A DNA stretch of 64,000 nt from Aequorivita iocasae. Its GTDB lineage: Bacteria; Bacteroidota; Bacteroidia; Flavobacteriales; Flavobacteriaceae. The notes under the pieces are model-generated. The model did not search any database, was not told where the DNA came from, and saw only the letters and a list, made by a program, of their open reading frames with translations. A program made the position numbers and the translations under genes. This document shows positions 25,546 to 33,987 of this stretch, in pieces; the stretch's first letter is position 1; each line of letters opens with the position of its first letter. The stretch is from positions 1,240,001 through 1,304,000 of the forward strand of contig NZ_CP068439.1 in the NCBI RefSeq assembly GCF_016757735.1. Direction: 5' to 3'.

Positions 25546-26748
25546 TTAAAAATGAAGGTCGAAACCCATCCGGTACTCTATAAAATTGCTTTCTCCGCCT
25601 ATGGTTGAATATGTTAAATCTGTTTGGACTTTTAGTTTATGGCCCACTATATATTTGGAGCCTCCCAACGTAAATTGGTTTTCTGTGTCGTTTGTTGAAA
25701 ATGTATTGTCGGGCACAATAGCGGTAAAGCGCCCAGCTACTTCCCAATTGGTTTTAAATACATATCCGCCCTGAATATTAAAGCCCTGTCCAGTATAAAC
25801 TTCATTTCCAGTAATAGCTCCGTCGCTGTTGGTGGCTATTGGGTTTTCCGCATCGCGGTAGCTATATTCGCCCATTAACGAAAAGCCATTGTACTTAAAC
25901 ATAGCATCTATAAAGATCGTACTAATATTGGTTTCGTAAAAACCTATATCATTTCGCATATAGCTTCCTTGATTACTGCGGGTTTTTACCGCATCTACAT
26001 TTAAATCATAAGTGGCTCCAATGGCCAGTTTAGGTGTTTTTTCCCTATAAATATCACCCCCAATATAATCTCCTTTTTTGATAAATTCACCAAAAGGCAG
26101 CAATTCTATACGGCTAGTATACTGAAGGCCACCAAGATTTCCTGTTATTACATTTCTTCCTTCTCCTTGCGAAACAGCAAACATTTCTCTTATCAGAAAT
26201 TTTTCAGAAGCATAAAAGCGGTGCCGAAGTTGTATCCCCAGGTCCCTATCAATATTGAATATACTGTTAAGCCTGGAGCGATCTATAAGCTGAAGGTTCG
26301 CAGATGAAATAACACGCTCGCGGTTTCCCGGAAGTTTTGTCTGTCCTGCCCATAACTCAAGATTTTTGTAGAACTCCCACATTACTACTGCGTCATAAAT
26401 GATTCTGGGAGAATTGCCCGTAAATTCTGAAGCACCTGAAATATCTTGATTTGAAAGGCCCAATTCTATTTTATAGCGAAGTTTTGGGGAATATGCAAAA
26501 CCGTCAAATTTAAGACGGGCGCGGCGAATGAGAAAACTGTGTTCCGGTTTTCCAAATTTATCGGCCTCGTGATCCCAAAAAGAATTGGCTCTCACTTGAA
26601 TTCTTGGGGCGAAACGTACACTCCATGTACTGTCTTTACCCACAATGTTAAACATTCCCTCTCCAAATTTTGGAATATCTATTTGTGAATTACCAATGGA
26701 AACACATAAAAAGAGAAAACCAATAAAGAAAATATTCTTTTGGCGCAT
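25546..26748 (-). CDS. Phosphate-selective porin (OprO/OprP-like)
   Basis: A 400-residue outer-membrane beta-barrel with a signal peptide (about 1-21). It ends in a phenylalanine (GFDLHF), as expected for BAM-assembled barrels. FLIRRARLKFDGF near 72-84 and repeated amphipathic strands match the OprO/OprP family. Adjacent placement with the PiT transporter supports phosphate or polyphosphate passage across the outer membrane, though family members also carry other anions. Confidence 0.82.
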   Translation of the reverse strand: MRQKNIFFIGFLFLCVSIGNSQIDIPKFGEGMFNIVGKDSTWSVRFAPRIQVRANSFWDHEADKFGKPEHSFLIRRARLKFDGFAYSPKLRYKIELGLSNQDISGASEFTGNSPRIIYDAVVMWEFYKNLELWAGQTKLPGNRERVISSANLQLIDRSRLNSIFNIDRDLGIQLRHRFYASEKFLIREMFAVSQGEGRNVITGNLGGLQYTSRIELLPFGEFIKKGDYIGGDIYREKTPKLAIGATYDLNVDAVKTRSNQGSYMRNDIGFYETNISTIFIDAMFKYNGFSLMGEYSYRDAENPIATNSDGAITGNEVYTGQGFNIQGGYVFKTNWEVAGRFTAIVPDNTFSTNDTENQFTLGGSKYIVGHKLKVQTDLTYSTIGGESNFIEYRMGFDLHF

Positions 26749-26856
26749 TTTGTAATCGATAATAGTTTTTGTCGCTGCAAAGGACTAAAATTTATACTTA
26801 TTATATGTTTCCATAATGTTAAGCAACTCTCTTTTGGTCCATTATAAATTTAATAA

Positions 26857-26884
26857 AAAAGGGCTGTTCATAACAAACAGCCCC
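26857..26884 (-). terminator. Orphan intrinsic terminator, minus strand
   Basis: GGGCTGTT pairs with AACAGCCC. On the minus strand the stem is followed by a run of six T. It lies upstream of the porin gene in the same orientation. Confidence 0.65.
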
Positions 26885-27099
26885 ATTTGAAAATCTAGTC
26901 GACAAAAACTAAACGATTTCAAAATTGCCCAATATAATAGGCAATTACAAAGAAAATCTTTCAATAACAACTTAGTGTGAAATTAGTTTTATCAAATCAT
27001 TAAGTTATTGATTAGTGTATTTAAAAGATTAATAATGAAGATATTAAAGTTTTAATGTTAAGTTAACGTTACCAAATGGTTTCGTAAGGGTTAATTTTG

Positions 27100-27107
27100 T
27101 AACTTTG
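27100..27107 (+). promoter_or_regulatory. -7 element of the MORN-like gene promoter
   Basis: TAACTTTG is a perfect TAnnTTTG element 29 nt before the ATG of the 121-residue secreted protein. Confidence 0.55.
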
Positions 27108-27136
27108 GTTATTCCAAATTTTTTAAACTTGAACAA

Positions 27137-27502
27137 ATGAAAAAGATATTCACAATATTGGCGGTTGTTTTTTTAACTTCGGTAGCTCTAGCACAAGAAG
27201 AAACTAAAAACACTTATGTATTAGACGGTGATGTTATTAAAGCAACAATTTATCACAACAATGGAATGATAGCCCAAACGGGATATTATACTATAGATAA
27301 TAAACTTACCGGAGAATGGGTAAGTTATGATATTAATGGAAGCAAAACTGCTGTAGCACAATATGACAACGGTGAAAAAGTAGGAACTTGGGTATTCTTT
27401 CAAGGAAATTCAAAGAGGGAAGTTTCTTATGATGCCTCTCGTATTGCACAAGTTAAAACGTGGACTGTTACCGATACCTACGTTGTTTCAAACAATCCTT
27501 AA
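27137..27502 (+). CDS. Small secreted YwqK/MORN-repeat-like protein
   Basis: A 121-residue protein with a signal peptide (about 1-19, ending LAQ). Two or three short GxW repeats follow (LTGEWVSYDINGSK, KVGTWVFFQGN), resembling the MORN-like repeats of YwqK proteins. Flavobacterial relatives are often mislabelled in databases as nicotinic acid mononucleotide adenylyltransferase, but no nucleotidyltransferase motif is present. Its role is unknown. Confidence 0.72.
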   Translation: MKKIFTILAVVFLTSVALAQEETKNTYVLDGDVIKATIYHNNGMIAQTGYYTIDNKLTGEWVSYDINGSKTAVAQYDNGEKVGTWVFFQGNSKREVSYDASRIAQVKTWTVTDTYVVSNNP

Positions 27503-27524
27503 TTCTATTAATTTTTTAATATAG

Positions 27525-27557
27525 AAAGAGCCTCTTGAATTCAAGAGGCTCTTTTTT
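27525..27557. terminator. Bidirectional intrinsic terminator
   Basis: A perfect long palindromic stem (AAAGAGCCTCTTGAA with its complement) followed by T-runs in both directions, between convergent genes ending at 27502 and 27582. Confidence 0.9.
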
Positions 27558-27581
27558 AATTGTAGAATTAAAAACTTAAAA

Positions 27582-29522
27582 TTAATTGCTAATCCAATCC
27601 CACCCTGAAATATCTACTGCAGTACCATTAAATACATTGTCATTAGGAGTAACCAATGGAACACCGTTTACAATAACGTTTGCCAACGGCCCATTGTCCT
27701 TCATATCTACATTCGTACCATAATCCGTAAGCAATACATTGGTAAATGTACCTCCAGATTGCTTTTTAAATTGAATCGCGATTCCACTTCCTGGATTGCT
27801 GGTGTTAATAGCCGTTAAATTTACGAAAGAAGGATTGTTGTTATCGCCATCGCCTTCTAAAGCTGTAGAAAAACTTGGGCCATTGTTAAGAATGTAAGTA
27901 TTGGTAATTGTTCCGCTCCAGCCCTCAGTCCAATCCACTGAATCATCTTCATTGTTTTCAAAATAAAGGTTTGTTGCAGAAACTGCTCCTCCGAAGAATT
28001 CAATTCCGTCATCCGCCCCATCAATTACAGCTACGTTTGAAATTGATGTTCCTGCACCAACCGCATACAGTGTAAGGCCGTTATATTGTGACTCTGAGTT
28101 TATTTGTGCTCCCGCACCGCGAATAACTAAAAACTCAATACTTCCTGAGCTGTCATTATTGTTAGTTCCGCCATACACAAGACCACCCACTTCTGCAATG
28201 GCATCAACCCCTTCCGTGGTAATGCCTTCGCCACAAAGTAAAAGTCCGCCCCAATCTCCAGGGTTGCCTCCAGCAGATTTCATTACCACCGGATTTTCAT
28301 TTGTACCATTTATTTCAATTTCTCCACCTTGTTCTACAGCTATGTACTTATCAGTACCGGTTTCAGAAATTATGATTGTTCCCGCAGGTATAATCAATTT
28401 TCCGCCAGACTTTACAAGTGTAGTACCTTGAAGAAGGTACACAAGGCTAGCGTTCAATTCAGTAGTTCCGGTAATTGTGCTTGGTAATACCGAGGTGTCA
28501 GAATTATTTTCCGTAGCCCAAGCAAACATAGACAGTGGTACAGTTGCAGGAGCATTGTAACCGTTAGATGGATCAGCAATTTCACCATCAATAATAACGT
28601 TTGATAGGGGTCCGTTATCTTTCATATCAATTCTGGTACTGTAACCTAAAAGCGATAAACCGGTAATGGTCGCACCAGATTGTTTCTTAAACTGTAAGGC
28701 GGTTCCACCCACAGCAGAAACTGCCGTAAAGTTTACCAATTTTGGATTTGCATTATCCCCATCTGCCTCTACAGCTGTAGAAAATGTTTTGGAGTGGCTC
28801 ACGTAAGTATTGGTAATTGTACCATTCCATCCTTCCGTCCAGTCTACAGCATCATCTTCATTGTTTTCGAAATAAAGGTTGGAAGCAGAAACCGTTCCGC
28901 CGAAAAACTCGACACCATCGTCCGCACCGTCTATTACAGCTACATTTGAAATCTGTGTCCCGGAACCTACTGCATAAAGTGTAAGGCCGTTGTACTGCGA
29001 TTCTGAATTAATTTGTGCTCCAGCTCCACGTATTATCAAATATTCAATCTTACCAGAGTTATCGGCATTGTCATTTCCGCCGTAAATAAGGCCACCTACT
29101 TCGGCTGTAACGCCCACACCTTCCGTTGTGGCAGCTTTTCCGCATAGCAATAATCCGCCCCAATCTCCAGCGCTGTTGTTTTCAGATCGCATTACAACTG
29201 GATTTGACGAAGTACCTTGAATATCAATTTTACCGCCTTGTTCTACGGCAATGTATTTGTCCGTACCAACTTGGGAAACGATTACCGTTCCTGCTGGAAT
29301 GGTTAATTTAGCGCCTGATTTTACAAGGTAGGGGCCAGTAACGGTGTACTGTACAGTAGGATCTAAAATTCTATCAGATTCCAGAGAACCTGTAAGTTGT
29401 GTGTTTTCTACTGGCTCATCATCACCCGATGTAAAACCGTCATCACTGCTACAACCTATAAGGAATAGCGTGCTTATTGCTGCAATTGAAATTGCAAATT
29501 TTTTAAAGTTTTTCATTTTCAT
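27582..29522 (-). CDS. Tandem-duplicated beta-helix surface lipoprotein
   Basis: A 646-residue protein with a lipoprotein signal (lipobox LIGC, lipidated C24). It is built from two homologous units of about 300 residues each (about 40-345 and 355-646). Both carry LVKSGAKL/LVKSGGKL, TDKYIAVEQGG, GDWGGLLLCG, IRGAGAQINSESQYNGLTLY and FENNEDD, typical of right-handed parallel beta-helix proteins. The TonB receptor gene ends 27 nt upstream, so the lipoprotein likely acts as its cell-surface partner. The ligand is unknown. The close similarity of the units at DNA level points to a fairly recent internal duplication. Confidence 0.8.
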   Translation of the reverse strand: MKMKNFKKFAISIAAISTLFLIGCSSDDGFTSGDDEPVENTQLTGSLESDRILDPTVQYTVTGPYLVKSGAKLTIPAGTVIVSQVGTDKYIAVEQGGKIDIQGTSSNPVVMRSENNSAGDWGGLLLCGKAATTEGVGVTAEVGGLIYGGNDNADNSGKIEYLIIRGAGAQINSESQYNGLTLYAVGSGTQISNVAVIDGADDGVEFFGGTVSASNLYFENNEDDAVDWTEGWNGTITNTYVSHSKTFSTAVEADGDNANPKLVNFTAVSAVGGTALQFKKQSGATITGLSLLGYSTRIDMKDNGPLSNVIIDGEIADPSNGYNAPATVPLSMFAWATENNSDTSVLPSTITGTTELNASLVYLLQGTTLVKSGGKLIIPAGTIIISETGTDKYIAVEQGGEIEINGTNENPVVMKSAGGNPGDWGGLLLCGEGITTEGVDAIAEVGGLVYGGTNNNDSSGSIEFLVIRGAGAQINSESQYNGLTLYAVGAGTSISNVAVIDGADDGIEFFGGAVSATNLYFENNEDDSVDWTEGWSGTITNTYILNNGPSFSTALEGDGDNNNPSFVNLTAINTSNPGSGIAIQFKKQSGGTFTNVLLTDYGTNVDMKDNGPLANVIVNGVPLVTPNDNVFNGTAVDISGWDWISN

Positions 29523-29549
29523 TTTTAATTGAAGTTAGACATTCTTTGT

Positions 29550-32324
29550 TTAAAAGGTATAGTTAAGATTTAAGCCAAAACGGGCCCCACGCGTGTATGA
29601 AAGAACTGTTTCTTCCGTTTCAATATTCGTGGTGCTGGGTTTTATTAATTGTGTTCTTTTTATTTTGGGGTTCAGTATGTTTTTTCCTGAAAGCCCTATT
29701 TTGAAATTCTTTGTTATTTCTTTACTAAGAATCAAATCCAGGGAAACGAACCCTTTTTCGACAATCGCATCGTTGTAGTTAACATCTCCAGATGATTGGA
29801 ATTCTGGTGCTCCCAAAGCGTAAATCCGGTCAGAGGCATAATTTCCAGAAAGGGTGGCTTCAAAAGGATGTTCGGTATTGGTATTGAAGTTTAGCGATCC
29901 GTTTACAATCCAGTCTGATGCGCCTTGAAGGTCTGTCTCTGTCAAACCTTTATATCTAAAGGTTCTTACAAAATTTCCTTCAGCGTCGAATACTTCTTTC
30001 AAATCTTGCTTGTGCCACATTTTTGAAGCATTCATATTTAGCTTTAAGTTAGGTCTCTCATCACCCGAAATTAAATTTACACGGCCTTCTAATTCCAATC
30101 CATAGACTTCGGCCTCGTTACCAGCATTGAAGTAAGAGAACACACCGGCAGAACCTCTGTCTTGAACTTTATTGATCGGGTCTTCAATAAGCTTGTAAAA
30201 TCCTGTAAGCGATAAAAGTTGATCTCTTGACGGAAAGAATTCCCACTTCAAATCAAAATTTCTATTTAAGGAAGCTTCAACATCTGGGTTACCGCGGGTA
30301 ACCTGGCCCACTGGTGAAACATACTCAAAGGGAGCGATTTCCTTAAATTCTGGAAGGGTAGTGGTGTAACTATTTGCAAAACGGATGCTGTGCTTTTCGT
30401 TCAAGGCATATTTTATGTTGAAGGAAGGAAATACCCTGCGGTAGTCTTTGTTGGTACTTCCCTTTCTGCCGGGAAAATTGTTTACATCCCAGTTCACATC
30501 AATATTATCTCTTTGAAATCTTAAGCCCGCCTGTACGGTTATTTTTCCTTTCACTCCCGTCACGTTTGTATATCCTGCAGTAGACTGCATATCACCAGTA
30601 TAGAAATCGGGCGAAAGTGTGTTTCGTTTTAAAAGCCCGTTGTTGAAATTTTGCTGTGTGAAAATAGTAGAGATTTCATCAATGGAGGAAGGATTTACGG
30701 CATTCGTTACCGTTTCTTCAACACCAAAAAACTGTGAGCCGAAGTCTCTTGTTTTGTTTCTATACGTACCGCCAATATTTATGTGGAAAAGATTTTCTTC
30801 CTCGTCAATAATTTTAATCAAATCGTTTAAGCGGCCATTGTATTCGGTATCTTCAATTTTTTGGATACTCTTTCTTTGTTGAAAACCACCTGTACGTCCT
30901 AATTGCACAAGGTTTTCATTAAAGTTTACTTCGTTGCGGATACGGTTGGGCTCATCGGCACTTAAAAAGTTATAGCCTCCTGCCCAATCCAGTTCGTTTT
31001 TTTCACCTATTTTATGTTCGCCGCTAAGCTGGGTAACCGAAAGCAAAGTCTTTTTAAGATTCTGATCGCGGATAAATTGCGACAGGCCTTCAGTGGGGTC
31101 GGTTTCTTCAAAAATTACCCCTTCACCCGAACGGCCACCTTCAAAAACTTCGTCTTCAATTTTGTTGATTAAAAGGGTGTTGAATTTAATGTCATTGTTA
31201 TCATCCGCCCGGAACCTGATATTGAAAAGACCGGAGGTGGCTACTTCTTTGTTCCACGTGATGGCATCAGGAATTACATCATCCAAAAAGTTGGAGCGGT
31301 ATTGTTTAAATGAGCCTTCTCTGTATTCAAATTCTTCAGACTGGCCTGCTGTAAAAAGAAGGCTGAGCTTATCGCCAATTTTTGTTCCGGCACTTAAGGA
31401 ATAAGATCTGTTGATTGGAAAATCAACTACTTCGGGACTCCAGCTTTGGTCTGTAATGGCTTGGTTTGTAGGAACGCTTTTTTGATAAAAACCGAAGGAC
31501 ACATCATTATAATTAGGCGAAACCTTAAAATTGTTAAAAACACCATCATTTATTACATTCGTGTTTACAGATGCACTTGCACTTATTGACAATAGATTGC
31601 TGCCCGTAAGTTGTTTCGTATTGATATCAATATTTCCCGAAGCTTGATCTGCAGATAGATTGGGCGATGTGGTTTTGCTAACATCTACACTCTCGATCAT
31701 CCTTGTGGGGAAAAGGTTCAGGTTTATATTTTTTCTTTCAATGTTATCAGAAGGAATAGGAAGGCCGTTCAAAGTTGTGTATAAATATCTGTCGCCCAGA
31801 CCGCGCACAAAAACATCGCCGCTGCCGTCAGTTTTTGATACTCCCGAAATTTTTGTGGTTGCTCCTGCGGCATCAGAAACACCAAGCTTTGATAATTGTT
31901 CAGCGCCGATACTTTCTTTAATCGCAATCGCCTTTTTCTGCTCCAGCAATAGGGCCACTTCACTTTCCCTGCGGGTGGTTGTTTTGATTACTACCTCGTC
32001 CAGTGCTGCCGCACTGGCGCCCATGGGCACATCTACATTTGTAACTTTATTTGCGGTAACGGTTACATTTTCAATCTCAACGGTTTCATATCCCACATAG
32101 CTGAAAACCACTGTGTAAGTGCCAGGCTTTACATTTTCAATAGCATACAGGCCATCCATATCTGAGGTTACCCCTATTGTTGTGCCTTTTATAAAAACAT
32201 TGGCAAAAGGCAATGGTTCATTATTGTAATCCGTATCAGTCAATTTACCTACTATAGAACCATTTTGCTGTGCAAAGGTCATTGCAGTAAAAAAGAATAA
32301 AAAAAGTTTTAAAAAAGTTTTCAT
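29550..32324 (-). CDS. TonB-dependent outer-membrane receptor with carboxypeptidase-like N-terminal domain
   Basis: A 924-residue receptor. It has a signal peptide (1-18), a CarboxypepD_reg-like domain (about 22-105), a plug domain (about 125-240, with GVSKTDGSGDVFVRGLGDRY), then a beta-barrel ending in F. It imports a ligand using energy from TonB-ExbB-ExbD; an exbBD cluster is encoded at 61-63 kb. It forms a two-gene unit with the beta-helix lipoprotein. No SusD-type lipoprotein is present, so this is not a typical polysaccharide locus. Confidence 0.88.
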   Translation of the reverse strand: MKTFLKLFLFFFTAMTFAQQNGSIVGKLTDTDYNNEPLPFANVFIKGTTIGVTSDMDGLYAIENVKPGTYTVVFSYVGYETVEIENVTVTANKVTNVDVPMGASAAALDEVVIKTTTRRESEVALLLEQKKAIAIKESIGAEQLSKLGVSDAAGATTKISGVSKTDGSGDVFVRGLGDRYLYTTLNGLPIPSDNIERKNINLNLFPTRMIESVDVSKTTSPNLSADQASGNIDINTKQLTGSNLLSISASASVNTNVINDGVFNNFKVSPNYNDVSFGFYQKSVPTNQAITDQSWSPEVVDFPINRSYSLSAGTKIGDKLSLLFTAGQSEEFEYREGSFKQYRSNFLDDVIPDAITWNKEVATSGLFNIRFRADDNNDIKFNTLLINKIEDEVFEGGRSGEGVIFEETDPTEGLSQFIRDQNLKKTLLSVTQLSGEHKIGEKNELDWAGGYNFLSADEPNRIRNEVNFNENLVQLGRTGGFQQRKSIQKIEDTEYNGRLNDLIKIIDEEENLFHINIGGTYRNKTRDFGSQFFGVEETVTNAVNPSSIDEISTIFTQQNFNNGLLKRNTLSPDFYTGDMQSTAGYTNVTGVKGKITVQAGLRFQRDNIDVNWDVNNFPGRKGSTNKDYRRVFPSFNIKYALNEKHSIRFANSYTTTLPEFKEIAPFEYVSPVGQVTRGNPDVEASLNRNFDLKWEFFPSRDQLLSLTGFYKLIEDPINKVQDRGSAGVFSYFNAGNEAEVYGLELEGRVNLISGDERPNLKLNMNASKMWHKQDLKEVFDAEGNFVRTFRYKGLTETDLQGASDWIVNGSLNFNTNTEHPFEATLSGNYASDRIYALGAPEFQSSGDVNYNDAIVEKGFVSLDLILSKEITKNFKIGLSGKNILNPKIKRTQLIKPSTTNIETEETVLSYTRGARFGLNLNYTF

Positions 32325-32496
32325 TTTTGTCGTTTGATTTATTTGTGCAAAGAAACCGGACTTATGTAAAGGCGATGTTAATTGGCTATTACCAATTCGT
32401 CATTTTAGGGTTACCTAAAGGTTAAGCGCTAAGACGAAAAAAATTCCTTGGATTGCTTTCTGAAAATAGTATCTTGCCCATAAATTTTGAATACTC

Positions 32497-33828
32497 ATGA
32501 TGCATTGGGAACAATTGCTCTCGTTGCGCAAGCAAGGAGATAAAAACAAAAGGTTGCGTATTGAAGAAAACGAAACCCGCTTAGGTTTTGAGGTGGACTA
32601 TGATCGTGTAATTTTTTCTTCAGCTTTCCGAAGTTTGCAGGATAAAACACAGGTTATTCCACTTTCAAAAACCTCTTTTGTACATACCCGATTGACACAT
32701 AGTTTGGAAGTGTCGGTCGTGGGCCGTTCGTTGGGACGAATAGTAGGAAAGGAAATACTGAAAAAACATCCACAATTGCAGAATACCCACGGCTATCAAT
32801 TCAACGATTTTGGAGCTATAGTAGCTGCGGCTTCCTTGGCGCACGATATTGGCAACCCACCTTTTGGGCACAGTGGCGAAAAGGCAATTGGCGATTATTT
32901 TTTGAACGGCATAGGCAAGCGTTTTAAAGAGCAACTCACCGAAAAGGAATATCAGGACTTCGTCGCATTTGAAGGGAATGCAAACGGTTTTAAAATCCTG
33001 ACGGAATCCAAAAACGGCGTGGAAGGCGGCCTGCGATTAACGTTTGCCACCTTGGGAGCTTTTATGAAATACCCCAAACAATCGCTTCCCCATAAACCTA
33101 CCGCGCATGTTGCTGATAAAAAATTTGGCGTTTTTCAAAGCGAAACAAGTTTTTTTAATGAAGTGGTTACAGAACTTGGCCTTTTAGAGAGGGGTAATAA
33201 TGGATATTCCCGCCATCCGCTAACATTTCTGGTGGAGGCTGCCGACGATATTTGCTACACTATTATTGACTTTGAGGACGGTATAAATTTAGGATTGATT
33301 GAAGAAGATATCGCGCTGGAATATTTAATCAATCTGGTTCGGGACAGTTTAAAAAAGGACATCTATTCACGATTAAAAACCGTGCAGGACAGATTGGCTT
33401 ATTTGCGTTCCCTTGCTATAAATACGTTGATTGCAGAGGCGGCAGCTATATTTATTGAAAACGAGGAAGAAATTTTAAAAGGAACCTTCTCTGAAGCACT
33501 TTTGGCCAGGAGCCAATACAAAGCCCAGATTGCCGATATCATAAAAATAAGTGTAGAAAAAGTATACCAAAGCACAGAGGTAATGGAAAAGGAGATAGCC
33601 GGCTATGCTATATTATCAACCTTACTGGATGTTTTTACAACAGCATTTGAAAACCATCAAAAGGGTAGGCCCCGTCATTATGACAAGCTTTTATTGGCGC
33701 TTGTGGATTGTGACCCCACTAAAAGTGAGTCAACATATGGATATTTAATGGAGTGTTGCAATTATATCTCTAGCATGACAGATGGGAATGCACTTCAGAT
33801 ATTTCAGAAAGTTAAAGGGAGTTTATAG
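32497..33828 (+). CDS. dgt: Deoxyguanosinetriphosphate triphosphohydrolase
   Basis: An HD-domain dNTPase (443 residues) that splits dGTP and related dNTPs into deoxynucleoside and triphosphate, balancing the dNTP pool. The metal-binding HD motif is in SLAHDIGNPPFGHSGE near 113-128, and an RLTHSLE motif near 65 supplies the upstream histidine. A second ATG three bases on is an equally good start. Dgt-like enzymes can also restrict phage by lowering dNTPs, but nothing in its neighbourhood suggests that here. Confidence 0.92.
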   Translation: MMHWEQLLSLRKQGDKNKRLRIEENETRLGFEVDYDRVIFSSAFRSLQDKTQVIPLSKTSFVHTRLTHSLEVSVVGRSLGRIVGKEILKKHPQLQNTHGYQFNDFGAIVAAASLAHDIGNPPFGHSGEKAIGDYFLNGIGKRFKEQLTEKEYQDFVAFEGNANGFKILTESKNGVEGGLRLTFATLGAFMKYPKQSLPHKPTAHVADKKFGVFQSETSFFNEVVTELGLLERGNNGYSRHPLTFLVEAADDICYTIIDFEDGINLGLIEEDIALEYLINLVRDSLKKDIYSRLKTVQDRLAYLRSLAINTLIAEAAAIFIENEEEILKGTFSEALLARSQYKAQIADIIKISVEKVYQSTEVMEKEIAGYAILSTLLDVFTTAFENHQKGRPRHYDKLLLALVDCDPTKSESTYGYLMECCNYISSMTDGNALQIFQKVKGSL

Positions 33829-33987
33829 CTAAATTCATTTTGTAAATGTTAAAAATTGAATTTTAAGAGGTTATATCCTCAATTTTATGATATTTTTATA
33901 AATTCTATTTTTGGAAATTTTAAATCAACATTTTTGATCAATTTTTCTGATCATAATTCACTTTTTTAAATATTTAATTTTAACCCT

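Larger units (their letters stand above)
26749..27136. other. Non-coding region with an orphan minus-strand terminator
   Basis: No protein gene is visible in this 388-nt stretch between divergent genes. It contains a minus-strand terminator (26857-26884) with no coding gene feeding it and, nearby, an AATTGCC/GGCAATT hairpin at about 26935. A short untranslated RNA on the minus strand would explain the terminator. Alternatively it insulates the porin from upstream transcription. Confidence 0.4.

Noticed and set aside
27137-27502. Nicotinic acid mononucleotide adenylyltransferase or a toxin-antitoxin antitoxin
   Set aside because: These are labels often given to YwqK-like proteins. The sequence shows a signal peptide and MORN-like repeats, with no nucleotide-binding motif and no toxin partner.
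32497-33828. dgt as a phage-defence dNTPase
   Set aside because: The protein has a normal housekeeping Dgt sequence, and its neighbours are envelope and secreted proteins, not defence genes.
33829-33987. Terminator after dgt
   Set aside because: A weak GAGG/CCTC hairpin within AT-rich flanks is present, but the stem is only four base pairs and the T-run is interrupted.
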